Below, piece after piece: positions 26,210 to 34,165 of a stretch of DNA of 64,000 bases. The stretch is from contig NZ_JACVFC010000001.1 in NCBI RefSeq assembly GCF_014529935.1, positions 1,178,001-1,242,000 on the forward strand, read 5' to 3'. The translations under genes and the position numbers were made by a program. Origin of the DNA: Chitinophaga qingshengii (GTDB lineage: Bacteria > Bacteroidota > Bacteroidia > Chitinophagales > Chitinophagaceae). The notes under the pieces are model-generated. The model ran no database searches. It saw only the letters and a list, made by a program, of their open reading frames with translations, and was not told the DNA's origin. Positions within the stretch are counted from its first letter, which is position 1. Each line of letters begins with the position of its first letter.

Positions 26210-27475
26210 ATGCACATATTACTCAAAAACGTAAAGGTTATAGCGCCTTCTTCTCCCTTTCACGGGCAGCAAAAAGACATTTCCATTCAGAACGGTATTA
26301 TCCAACAGGTGGGCGATCACCTGGAAGATGCACGTGCCACGGTGATCTCTGGTGAGAACCTGCACGTATCCGCAGGCTGGATGGATATTTTCGCCCATTT
26401 CTGCGACCCCGGGCTGGAGCACAAGGAAGACCTGCGCACCGGCGTAAAAGCTGCTGCTACAGGCGGTTATACCACGGTGATGGTAGTGCCCAATACCCAA
26501 CCGGCCCTGCATACCAAACCGCAGATTGAATATGTGCTTAGCCAAACCCGTCACGCTGCCGCTACGGTACTGCCTATCGGCGCTATCACCAAAAACCTGG
26601 AAGGCAACGGCCTCGCCGAAATGTATGAAATGCAGCAAACCGGCGCCGTAGCTTTCTCCGACGGCCTTAAACCGGTACAGTCACCCGGCCTGCTGCTCAA
26701 AGCATTACAATATATCAAAGCCTTCGACGGTACGCTGATTCAACTGCCGGACGACCAAAGCATCTCCGCGCATGGCCTCATGCATGAAGGGATCTACTCC
26801 ACCCAACTGGGTATGCCCGGTAAACCGGCCCTGGCAGAGGAACTGATCATACAGCGCGACCTGGAACTGGCCCGCTACACCGATTCCCGCATCCACATCA
26901 CGGGCGTAAGCACCCGCAAATCCATAGAACTCATTGCCGCCGCTAAAGCTGCCGGTATCAAGGTAACTTGCTCCGTTACTCCTTACCACCTGTCGCTCAC
27001 CGATGGACAGCTGGTATCCTACGATTCCAACCTGAAGGTAAACCCGCCGCTGCGCAGTGCAGATGACGTGCAAGCCATACAGGAAGCAGTGGTGCACGGT
27101 ACGGTGGACTGCTTTGCCACCCACCACGTACCCCAGGAATGGGACGCCAAACAGGTAGAATTTGAATATGCCAAAAATGGTATGATAGGCCTGGAAAGCA
27201 GCTTCGGCGTCATCCGCAACTACCTGCCGCAGCTGCCGCTGGAACAACATATTGTTATGCTGACGGAAAAACCGCGCGCCATCTTCAAACAGCCGCAGCC
27301 TGCCATCCAGGAAGGCGCCGCCGCTAACCTGACGATCTTCAACCCGGCAGCGGAATGGGAATTTACCAATGACCATATCGCTTCCAGATCAAAAAATTCG
27401 GCTTATATTGGCAGTACACTGAAAGGCAAGGTTATTGCCACTGTGAACGGTCCTATTTTTCACGTCAACAAATAA
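26210..27475 (+). CDS. Dihydroorotase homologue lacking key metal ligands
   Basis: A 421-residue amidohydrolase-fold protein of the dihydroorotase family. The active-site motifs are altered. The usual DxHxH is DIFAHFCDPG, the HVST site is HITGVST, the PHHL site is PYHLSL, and the catalytic ATDHAPH is ATHHVPQ. At least two metal ligands and the catalytic Asp are therefore missing, while the fold motifs (ATGGYTTVMVVPNT, KVNPPLR, GVIRNY) remain. Similar divergent forms occur in other Bacteroidota. It may be a non-catalytic partner, for example of aspartate carbamoyltransferase, or have another activity. It heads an operon of nine genes with small gaps, most of them for surface glycans. Confidence 0.82.
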   Translation: MHILLKNVKVIAPSSPFHGQQKDISIQNGIIQQVGDHLEDARATVISGENLHVSAGWMDIFAHFCDPGLEHKEDLRTGVKAAATGGYTTVMVVPNTQPALHTKPQIEYVLSQTRHAAATVLPIGAITKNLEGNGLAEMYEMQQTGAVAFSDGLKPVQSPGLLLKALQYIKAFDGTLIQLPDDQSISAHGLMHEGIYSTQLGMPGKPALAEELIIQRDLELARYTDSRIHITGVSTRKSIELIAAAKAAGIKVTCSVTPYHLSLTDGQLVSYDSNLKVNPPLRSADDVQAIQEAVVHGTVDCFATHHVPQEWDAKQVEFEYAKNGMIGLESSFGVIRNYLPQLPLEQHIVMLTEKPRAIFKQPQPAIQEGAAANLTIFNPAAEWEFTNDHIASRSKNSAYIGSTLKGKVIATVNGPIFHVNK

Positions 27476-27481
27476 TCCTAT

Positions 27482-28042
27482 ATGCAACAGTCATCTAATC
27501 CCGGGGTGAAATGGGGTATCATCGCCGGCGTTGTCCTTATTTTGTTGAATGTACTGTCCTGGATTGGCGGCACCAGCATGATGTTTTCCTTCTGGAACGG
27601 CATATTTCAATTGGCATTAATTATCGTTTTTGCGGTGTTGGCCGGAAAAGAAAGTAAAAAACAGGCCGGTGGTTATATCGGGTTCAAAGACCTGCTGAAA
27701 CCACTGTTCACCACCTTTATCATCGGTACCCTGCTGATGGCTGTTTTCCAGTTCATCCAGTTTAAATTCATCGATCCCAAACTGGCGGATGCCTTGAGAG
27801 ACCATACACTGTCCACCACGGAAAGTTTATTGAGACGTTTCGGCGCCCCCCAGGAAGAAATAGACAAACAGCTGGACAGTATCAGCGCCACCGATTTTGG
27901 TGTAACGCCTGCCAAGTCCCTGATGAATTACCTGAAAGGCCTGATCTTCTATTTCGCCGTATCTGCTATTATAGCGCTGATCCTGCGTAAGAAAGCACCG
28001 GAGGGCTTACAGAAAGATGCACCCGGGCATAAACAATTATAA
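27482..28042 (+). CDS. DUF4199 membrane protein
   Basis: A 186-residue protein with four predicted membrane segments: WGIIAGVVLILLNVLSWIGG, IFQLALIIVFAVLAG, TTFIIGTLLMAVFQFIQ and FYFAVSAIIALIL. YIGFKDLLKPLF lies between the second and third. This is the DUF4199 pattern, found almost only in Bacteroidota and often beside a GT2 glycosyltransferase, as here. The function is unknown. It begins 6 bp after the dihydroorotase-like gene and ends 15 bp before the GT2 gene. Confidence 0.85.
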   Translation: MQQSSNPGVKWGIIAGVVLILLNVLSWIGGTSMMFSFWNGIFQLALIIVFAVLAGKESKKQAGGYIGFKDLLKPLFTTFIIGTLLMAVFQFIQFKFIDPKLADALRDHTLSTTESLLRRFGAPQEEIDKQLDSISATDFGVTPAKSLMNYLKGLIFYFAVSAIIALILRKKAPEGLQKDAPGHKQL

Positions 28043-28057
28043 TACTATTCTATCAAG

Positions 28058-29005
28058 ATGAACATATCCGTAATCGTTCCTTTAAAAAACGAAGAAGAAT
28101 CACTTCCTGAACTGGCTGCCTGGATTGAACGGGTGATGCAGGAGCATCGCTTCACCTATGAGGTCTGGATGATCGACGATGGCAGTACCGACAGTTCCTG
28201 GGAAGTGATCCAGCAACTGGCCGTAAAAAACCACTGCATCAAAGGCATCAAGTTCCAACGCAACTATGGTAAATCCGCCGCTCTTAACGAAGGCTTCAAT
28301 GCCGCCCAGGGCGATGTGGTAATTACCATGGATGCAGACCTGCAGGACAGCCCGGATGAAATACCGGAACTGTACCGCATGATCGTGGAAGATGGTTATG
28401 ACCTTGTCAGCGGCTGGAAAAAGAAACGTTACGATAACGCGTTCACCAAAAATCTGCCGTCTAAATTGTATAACTATACTACCACCCGTATGAGTGGCGT
28501 AAAGTTGCACGATATGAACTGCGGCCTGAAATCCTATCGTAAAAAAGTCATCAAGTCCATCGAAGTATACGGAGAAATGCATCGCTATATACCGGTAATC
28601 GCCAAATGGAACGGTTTCCGCAATATCGGCGAAAAAGTAGTGGAACACCGCGCCCGTAAATACGGGGTCAGCAAATTCGGGCTGGAACGTTTTATCAACG
28701 GCTTCCTCGACCTGGCCTCCATCATGTTCATCGGTAAATTCGGGAAACGCCCCATGCACCTCTTCGGCGCATTGGGTACCCTGTTCTTTTTCTTCGGCTT
28801 TATCATCGCGTTTTACCTGGCTTTTGCCAAAATATTCTACGATAAATACAACATGACAGACAGACCTATCTTCTTCCTGGCCCTGCTCTTCATGATCATC
28901 GGTTCACAATTGTTCCTGACCGGATTTATCGGCGAACTGGTTACCCGCAACGCCCCTGAAAGGAATAGTTACCTGGTAGAGGCAAGACTGGACAAAACAA
29001 ACTAA
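28058..29005 (+). CDS. GT2 polyprenyl-phosphate glycosyltransferase (GtrB/DPM-like)
   Basis: A 315-residue membrane-anchored glycosyltransferase. The GT-A fold starts at ISVIVPLKNEEESLPEL. The nucleotide-sugar site is at MIDDGSTDSSW and the metal-binding DxD-type site at ITMDADLQDSPDEIP. NCGLKSYRK and RKYGVSKFGLERF are typical of polyprenyl-phosphate sugar transferases. Two C-terminal membrane helices (LFGALGTLFFFFGFIIAF and FFLALLFMIIGSQLFL) anchor it. It should load a sugar onto a lipid carrier at the inner face of the membrane. It lies in the heptose operon, 4 bp before the GT4 gene. Confidence 0.88.
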   Translation: MNISVIVPLKNEEESLPELAAWIERVMQEHRFTYEVWMIDDGSTDSSWEVIQQLAVKNHCIKGIKFQRNYGKSAALNEGFNAAQGDVVITMDADLQDSPDEIPELYRMIVEDGYDLVSGWKKKRYDNAFTKNLPSKLYNYTTTRMSGVKLHDMNCGLKSYRKKVIKSIEVYGEMHRYIPVIAKWNGFRNIGEKVVEHRARKYGVSKFGLERFINGFLDLASIMFIGKFGKRPMHLFGALGTLFFFFGFIIAFYLAFAKIFYDKYNMTDRPIFFLALLFMIIGSQLFLTGFIGELVTRNAPERNSYLVEARLDKTN

Positions 29006-29009
29006 CCTA

Positions 29010-30146
29010 ATGGGCCGTACTAAAAAGAAAATACTTATTCTCGGCACAGCCTATCCCTTCCGGGGTGGGCTGGCTGCTTATAACGAAAGACTGGCGGAAG
29101 AGCTGCAGCTAACAGACGATGTGGAAATATTCACGTTTACCGTGCAATATCCCGGATTTCTGTTTCCGGGCAAAAGTCAGTACTCTACCGATCCGCCGCC
29201 TAAACACCTGAAAATACAGCGGCTCATCAATTCCGTTAATCCGCTCAACTGGCTCATCGTAGGCCGTAAGATCCGGAAGATGAAACCTGATATCATCATC
29301 TCCAAATACTGGTTGCCCGTCATGGGCCCTTCCCTGGGCACCCTGCTCCGGCTGGGTAAACGCGGCAATACCAAGGTAATCGCCGTATTGGACAATGTGG
29401 TGCCACACGAAAAAAGAGCCGGCGACGTAGCTTTTACCAAATACTTCCTGAAACCGGTGGATGCTTTCATCGCCATGAGCCAATCCGTGCTCGATGACCT
29501 GCGGGTGTTTGAGCCTGCGAAAAAAGCATCGCTCATCCCCCACCCGATCTACGACAACTACGGTACGCCCATCTCTAAAGCGGAAGCCCGTCAACGGTTA
29601 CAGCTGCAACCGGGTAAACGTTATATCCTGTTCTTCGGTTTTATCCGCCAGTACAAAGGCCTGGACCTGCTGCTGAAAGCTATGGCCGACGAACGGATGA
29701 AGAAGCTGGATGTGCATGCGATCGTAGCCGGTGAATATTATGAAGACGCCGCTCCCTATCAGCAACTGTTACAGGAGCTGCAACTGGGCGACCGGGTAAT
29801 GATGCATACCGATTTTATTCCTACAGATGCGGTAAAAAACTATTTCTGTGCGGCCGACCTCGTTGTACAGCCTTATAAAAGCGCCACGCAGAGCGGTATC
29901 TCACAGATAGCCTATCATTTTGAAAAACCGATGGTAGTCACCCGTGTAGGCGGTCTGGTTGAAATGGTCCCCGACGGCGTAGTAGGCTTCCAGTGCGATC
30001 CTGAGCCAGCTTCTATTGCCGCCGCCATCGAAAAATATTTCGTGGACAACAGGGAGGCTGATATGACTGCCGCCCTGCAAATAGAAAAACAACAATACTC
30101 CTGGTCGCGCCTCGCCCGGGAAATTCATACATTAGCAGCATCCTGA
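29010..30146 (+). CDS. GT4 family glycosyltransferase
   Basis: A 378-residue GT-B glycosyltransferase. The N-terminal acceptor domain has LGTAYPFRGGLAAYNERLAEEL, and the donor domain has ILFFGFIRQYKGLDLLLKAM and ADLVVQPYKSATQSGISQIA. The usual second glutamate region is VTRVGGLVEMVPDG. No signal peptide is seen, so it is cytoplasmic or membrane-associated. It sits between the polyprenyl-phosphate transferase and the heptose kinase gene, so it may add heptose or another sugar to a surface glycan; the donor is inferred only from context. Confidence 0.85.
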   Translation: MGRTKKKILILGTAYPFRGGLAAYNERLAEELQLTDDVEIFTFTVQYPGFLFPGKSQYSTDPPPKHLKIQRLINSVNPLNWLIVGRKIRKMKPDIIISKYWLPVMGPSLGTLLRLGKRGNTKVIAVLDNVVPHEKRAGDVAFTKYFLKPVDAFIAMSQSVLDDLRVFEPAKKASLIPHPIYDNYGTPISKAEARQRLQLQPGKRYILFFGFIRQYKGLDLLLKAMADERMKKLDVHAIVAGEYYEDAAPYQQLLQELQLGDRVMMHTDFIPTDAVKNYFCAADLVVQPYKSATQSGISQIAYHFEKPMVVTRVGGLVEMVPDGVVGFQCDPEPASIAAAIEKYFVDNREADMTAALQIEKQQYSWSRLAREIHTLAAS

Positions 30147-30170
30147 TTATCCGCTTAAAAAAGTAAAAAA

Positions 30171-31196
30171 TTGATCTACAGAAGTAAAGCACCATTACGT
30201 ATAGGCCTGGCCGGTGGAGGCACCGATGTAAGCCCGTATTCCGACCTGTATGGCGGCGCCATTCTCAACGTTACTATCTCGTTGTATGCCCGCGCTTCCA
30301 TAGAACCATTGTCTGATGGAAAAATCATTTTTGAATCCGCCGACAGAAAAGAACAACTAAGTTACGACGCCGTATACCCGCTGCCGTTAGACGGCAAACT
30401 GGACATCCTCAAAGGCGTTATCAACAGAGTACAAAAAGACTATGGCGGCCTGCCATCCTCCGGTTTCAGGCTCACCACCTACGTGGACGCTCCTCCCGGC
30501 TCCGGCCTGGGCACTTCCTCCACTTTGGTAGTAGCAGTGCTCGGCGCCTTCGCCGAATGGCTCAAACTGCCACTGGGGGAATACGATATGGCACACCTCG
30601 CCTATTCCATTGAACGGGAAGACCTGCAACAGGCTGGCGGCAAACAAGACCAATATGCGGCCACTTTCGGCGGCGTAAACTTCATGGAGTTCTATGGTGG
30701 CGATAAAGTGATCGTGAACCCGCTGCGTATCAAAGAAGTACATCTGCATGAACTGGAAAACAATCTCGTATTGTTTTACACCTCCACCAGCAGGTTGTCT
30801 TCCACGATTATCTCCGAACAACAGAAAAATGTGAACGACAAAAAGGACGATTCCATTGCGGCCATGCACCACCTGAAGGATCAGGCCGTGATGATGAAAG
30901 AAGCCCTTTTGCGTGGCTCCATCGATAAAATAGGAGAAATCCTCAACTACGGTTTTGAATATAAAAAACAGATGGCCAAAGGGATCACCAACCCTCAGCT
31001 CGATGAGATCTACGAAGCGGCCCGCAAGGCAGGTGCCAGCGGCGGCAAGATCTCCGGTGCCGGCGGTGGCGGCTTTATGATCTTCTACTGTCCGAAAAAC
31101 ACCCGTTTTAAAGTAGTAGATGCCCTCAACAGCTTTGGTGGAGATGTAAAACGTTATACCTTCACACATCATGGTATTCAAACCTGGAGTATCTAA
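30171..31196 (+). CDS. hddA: D-glycero-alpha-D-manno-heptose 7-phosphate kinase
   Basis: A 341-residue GHMP kinase. Motif 1 is APLRIGLAGGGTDVSPYSDL, motif 2 is PPGSGLGTSSTLVVAVLGA and motif 3 is KISGAGGGGFMIFYC. The GGGTD element at the N-terminus is typical of the HddA/fucokinase group. It phosphorylates D-glycero-alpha-D-manno-heptose 7-phosphate at C1, as a step towards GDP-heptose. The start is TTG (30171): no suitable ATG exists, and this start gives LIYRSKAPLRIGL with the usual family spacing. It is followed by gmhA, hddC and gmhB, which complete the pathway. Confidence 0.88.
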   Translation: MIYRSKAPLRIGLAGGGTDVSPYSDLYGGAILNVTISLYARASIEPLSDGKIIFESADRKEQLSYDAVYPLPLDGKLDILKGVINRVQKDYGGLPSSGFRLTTYVDAPPGSGLGTSSTLVVAVLGAFAEWLKLPLGEYDMAHLAYSIEREDLQQAGGKQDQYAATFGGVNFMEFYGGDKVIVNPLRIKEVHLHELENNLVLFYTSTSRLSSTIISEQQKNVNDKKDDSIAAMHHLKDQAVMMKEALLRGSIDKIGEILNYGFEYKKQMAKGITNPQLDEIYEAARKAGASGGKISGAGGGGFMIFYCPKNTRFKVVDALNSFGGDVKRYTFTHHGIQTWSI

Positions 31197-31213
31197 TCTT
31201 AAAACAATCCGAC

Positions 31214-31792
31214 ATGAAAACAAAAATCGCCCAGACCATCCGTGAAAGCATTGCCGTGAAAGAAGCTATTTGTCAGGATGAAAGGCTCTTACATACCATC
31301 CAACAGGTAGCCGAAGTGATCGGCCTCAGCCTGAAACAAGGCCACAAAGTGCTGTTCTGCGGCAACGGTGGCAGTGCCGCCGATGCGCAACACCTGGCCG
31401 CGGAATTCTCCGGCCGTTTTTACAAAGACCGTGAACCGCTTTATGCAGAAGCCCTGCATTGCAATACGTCTTATATGACCGCCGTAGGCAACGACTATGG
31501 CTATGAACATGTATATGCCCGCATGCTGCGCGGCATGGGCCAGCCCGGCGATGTGCTGGTAGGCCTTTCCACCTCCGGCAACTCCTCCAATATCCTCGAA
31601 GCCATGAAAGTGGCGCGGGAAAAAGGCATGATCATCGTGAGCCTCACCGGCGCTACCGGCGGCAAAATGAAAGAAGATGCTGACTACCTGATCAATATCC
31701 CTTCCACTGATACGCCCCGTATCCAGGAAGCCCACATCACGGTAGGCCACATCATCTGCGAAATAGTGGAAAATAACCTCTTCGGCGAATGA
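31214..31792 (+). CDS. gmhA: Phosphoheptose isomerase
   Basis: A 192-residue SIS-domain enzyme that turns sedoheptulose 7-phosphate into D-glycero-D-manno-heptose 7-phosphate. It shows CGNGGSAADAQHLAAEFSGRF (about 50-70), LVGLSTSGNSSNILEAM and the C-terminal QEAHITVGHIICEIVE, with the usual histidine and glutamate of the GmhA active site. Length is normal for the family. Its TGA overlaps the ATG of hddC (ATGA), so translation is coupled. It supplies the first step of the GDP-heptose pathway in this operon. Confidence 0.92.
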   Translation: MKTKIAQTIRESIAVKEAICQDERLLHTIQQVAEVIGLSLKQGHKVLFCGNGGSAADAQHLAAEFSGRFYKDREPLYAEALHCNTSYMTAVGNDYGYEHVYARMLRGMGQPGDVLVGLSTSGNSSNILEAMKVAREKGMIIVSLTGATGGKMKEDADYLINIPSTDTPRIQEAHITVGHIICEIVENNLFGE

Positions 31793-32487
31793 GTATGGAA
31801 TGTATCGTACTGGCCGGAGGCCTGGGCACGCGCCTACGAAGCGCCGTAGCTGACAAGCCCAAATGCATGGCACCCATCGGTGATAAACCTTTTCTGTACT
31901 TCCTTTTACAATACCTGCACCAGCGAGGCATCCGCCATGTGGTGCTGTCACTAGGCTACCTGTCTGAACAGGTGATAACCTGGTGCCGGCAAACACCACT
32001 GCCGCTACGTGTATCCTTCAGCGTGGAACAGGAACCACTCGGCACCGGCGGCGGCATTCTGCATGCCCTGCCGCTGCTGGAAGGCGATCAGCTGTTCATC
32101 GTCAACGGTGACACCTTCTTCGATGTGGACCTGCTGGCAATGGTCCGGTTCAACCGCAACAACCCAAGTCCACTAACGCTGGCTCTGAAGCCCATGCAGC
32201 AGTTTGACCGCTACGGCAGCATTGTGCTCAGCGCCGGCAATAAAATTGATGCGTTCCGGGAAAAACAATACTGCCACCAGGGCCTGATCAACGGAGGCAT
32301 CTACCTGACCAGCGCCACTTTCCTTCAAAGCCTGTCATTGCCGGTGAAATTCTCTTTCGAACAGGCAGTGCTCGAACCTCAGGCCGCCCAGGGTAACCTC
32401 AACGGCTATATCAGCGATACCTATTTTATCGACATCGGTATACCGGAAGACTATAACAAGGCGATCGATCATTTTTCCAAAATATAA
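31789..32487 (+). CDS. hddC: D-glycero-alpha-D-manno-heptose 1-phosphate guanylyltransferase
   Basis: A 232-residue nucleotidyltransferase. The N-terminal signature is CIVLAGGLGTRLRSAV with KPKCMAPIGDKPFL. The metal site is in IVNGDTFFDVDL, and the C-terminal region has DTYFIDIGIPEDY. This is the HddC type, which transfers GMP from GTP to heptose 1-phosphate to make GDP-D-glycero-alpha-D-manno-heptose. A glucose- or mannose-phosphate transferase is a formal alternative, but the neighbours (hddA, gmhA, gmhB) make the heptose role clear. It overlaps gmhA by 4 bp and ends 2 bp before gmhB. Confidence 0.87.
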   Translation: MSMECIVLAGGLGTRLRSAVADKPKCMAPIGDKPFLYFLLQYLHQRGIRHVVLSLGYLSEQVITWCRQTPLPLRVSFSVEQEPLGTGGGILHALPLLEGDQLFIVNGDTFFDVDLLAMVRFNRNNPSPLTLALKPMQQFDRYGSIVLSAGNKIDAFREKQYCHQGLINGGIYLTSATFLQSLSLPVKFSFEQAVLEPQAAQGNLNGYISDTYFIDIGIPEDYNKAIDHFSKI

Positions 32488-32489
32488 AT

Positions 32490-33011
32490 ATGTACCTTTT
32501 TCTTGACCGGGATGGTGTTATCAATGATGAAATAAAAGACGGGTACGTGCTCAATCCCGGCATGTTCCGCTTCAGCGAAGGCGTGCTGGAAGCGGTGCCG
32601 CTGCTGGCCCAACACTTTGAACGGATTTTTGTGGTGACCAACCAGCGCTGTATAGGACGTGGCCTGCTTACCGTTGACGGCCTGCATGAAATCCATGCGC
32701 AAATGCTGGCCGCGATTCGGCAGGCCGGTGGCCGGATAGACCACATCTATTTCTGCCCCGACGTGGAAAGCAACAGCCCATGCCGCAAACCCAACGCCGG
32801 CATGGCCACGCAGGCAAAAAACGATTTCCCGGAAATTGATCTCACCCAAGCCGTCATGGTAGGCAATACCCTCAGTGATATGCAGTTTGGCCGTAACGCC
32901 GGCATGCAGACCGTGTTTATCGCTTCTACCCTGCCGGACACGCCTTTTCCCCATCCGCTGATCGATAAAAAATATCCCGACCTGCTGCGGTTTGCACAAG
33001 ACATACAATAA
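32490..33011 (+). CDS. gmhB: D-glycero-D-manno-heptose 1,7-bisphosphate phosphatase
   Basis: A 173-residue HAD phosphatase. Motif I is FLDRDGVIND (nucleophile Asp near residue 6), motif II VVTNQRCIGRGLL, the zinc-loop region IYFCPDVESNSPCRKP, and motif III VMVGNTLSDMQFG. It removes the C7 phosphate of the heptose bisphosphate before nucleotide transfer. The zinc loop has only two of the usual cysteines close together (FCP and PCRK), so zinc binding may be partly degenerate. It completes the four-enzyme GDP-heptose set. Confidence 0.88.
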   Translation: MYLFLDRDGVINDEIKDGYVLNPGMFRFSEGVLEAVPLLAQHFERIFVVTNQRCIGRGLLTVDGLHEIHAQMLAAIRQAGGRIDHIYFCPDVESNSPCRKPNAGMATQAKNDFPEIDLTQAVMVGNTLSDMQFGRNAGMQTVFIASTLPDTPFPHPLIDKKYPDLLRFAQDIQ

Positions 33012-33037
33012 TTTAAAGCCAGAACCGTATTATAGAT

Positions 33038-34012
33038 ATGATAAAAAAAATAATACTGTCACTGTTATTCCTTGTACCAACCGCCGGTATATGGGCGCAA
33101 AGGCCTGATGCTGCCGGCTATGCACGCCTGCGGAAAGATCAGGACACCTTGCAGCAGCTCAGCCGGGAAATATTCGCCGGGAAAGGCGACGCCGGCAGGG
33201 AAGCCGCTACCGAGCGGTTTATCCCGGCACTGGTGCATGCCCTTAAAACACCCTACTCGTTCCGGTTTTCATTCGACTCCCTGCGTACCGTGTCTATACA
33301 ATATCCGCAAGATAGCAGCTTCCGTATTTTCACGTGGGCACTGGAAAGGGAAACAGGCTTCTACCGCCACTATGGCGCCATACAGATGAATACGCAGGAT
33401 GGTCAGCTGAAACTGTTCCCGCTGTTTGATATATCCGATTATATCACGAATACAGATACCATCGCCGGCAACAAAGCCTGGTACGGTTGCCTGTATTATA
33501 ACATTGTACAACGGCACTATTTTAACCAGGAGTATTACACGCTCTTCGGTTGGGACGCCAATAATCCACGCAGCCAGAAAAAACTGGTAGAAATGCTCAC
33601 CTTTAAAAACGGTACTCCGGTTTTCGGCGGCCCTTTCTTCAGCTATGCGGAAGACTCCGTGCCAAAGCCCACCCGGAATCGCTTTATTCTTGAATATAAA
33701 AAGGAAAGTACCGCCACGCTCAACTACAACAAGGAACTGGACATGATCGTATTTGATCACCTGATATCCGAAACCAATGAGCCGGCAAAAAAATATACCT
33801 ACGTATCAGATATGGATTACGAAGGCTTTAAATGGAAAGGCGGCAAATGGACGCACGTCAACAAAATATTCCATGACGCTATTCCTTTAGGTAAAGGCGC
33901 TCCGGTGCCACAACCGCTGGACCAGAAAAAGAAAAGCATGACCAACCCGCGGTCGGCAGAGGATTATCAAACGGAGCCAAACAACAAACAACCCGCGAAA
34001 AAGAAACAATAG
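33038..34012 (+). CDS. Conserved secreted protein of unknown function
   Basis: A 324-residue protein with a signal peptide (IILSLLFLVPTAGIWAQ). The middle is beta-rich and aromatic (FRFSFDSLRTVSIQYP, KAWYGCLYYNIV, YYTLFGWDANNPRSQKKLVEML), and the tail is Lys/Gln-rich and low in complexity. I do not recognise a family by name; similar secreted proteins seem common in Bacteroidota. It is last in the heptose operon (26 bp gap) and ends directly at a 39-bp palindrome. A role in the envelope or glycan export is possible but unsupported. Confidence 0.68.
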   Translation: MIKKIILSLLFLVPTAGIWAQRPDAAGYARLRKDQDTLQQLSREIFAGKGDAGREAATERFIPALVHALKTPYSFRFSFDSLRTVSIQYPQDSSFRIFTWALERETGFYRHYGAIQMNTQDGQLKLFPLFDISDYITNTDTIAGNKAWYGCLYYNIVQRHYFNQEYYTLFGWDANNPRSQKKLVEMLTFKNGTPVFGGPFFSYAEDSVPKPTRNRFILEYKKESTATLNYNKELDMIVFDHLISETNEPAKKYTYVSDMDYEGFKWKGGKWTHVNKIFHDAIPLGKGAPVPQPLDQKKKSMTNPRSAEDYQTEPNNKQPAKKKQ

Positions 34013-34165
34013 CTAAATTTTGAGATTTTTTGATTTACGATTTTTTGATTTCGGGAATCATCAGAGCGAATAAAAAAGAAGACCAAAGCGAGCGAATCGC
34101 TTTGGTCTTCTTTTTTATCATCCACAAAATCAAAAAATCGTAAATCAAAAAATCTCAAAATTTAG
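34013..34165. repeat. Nested 39-bp plus 22-bp palindrome between convergent genes
   Basis: The outer arms 34013-34051 and 34127-34165 are perfect 39-bp inverted copies composed of GATTTTTTGATTT-like units. The inner arms 34070-34091 and 34097-34118 are a perfect 22-bp terminator with T-runs on both strands. The left arm begins at the base after one stop codon, and the right arm contains the parC stop. The architecture matches 22641-22809, with unrelated sequence. Confidence 0.88.
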
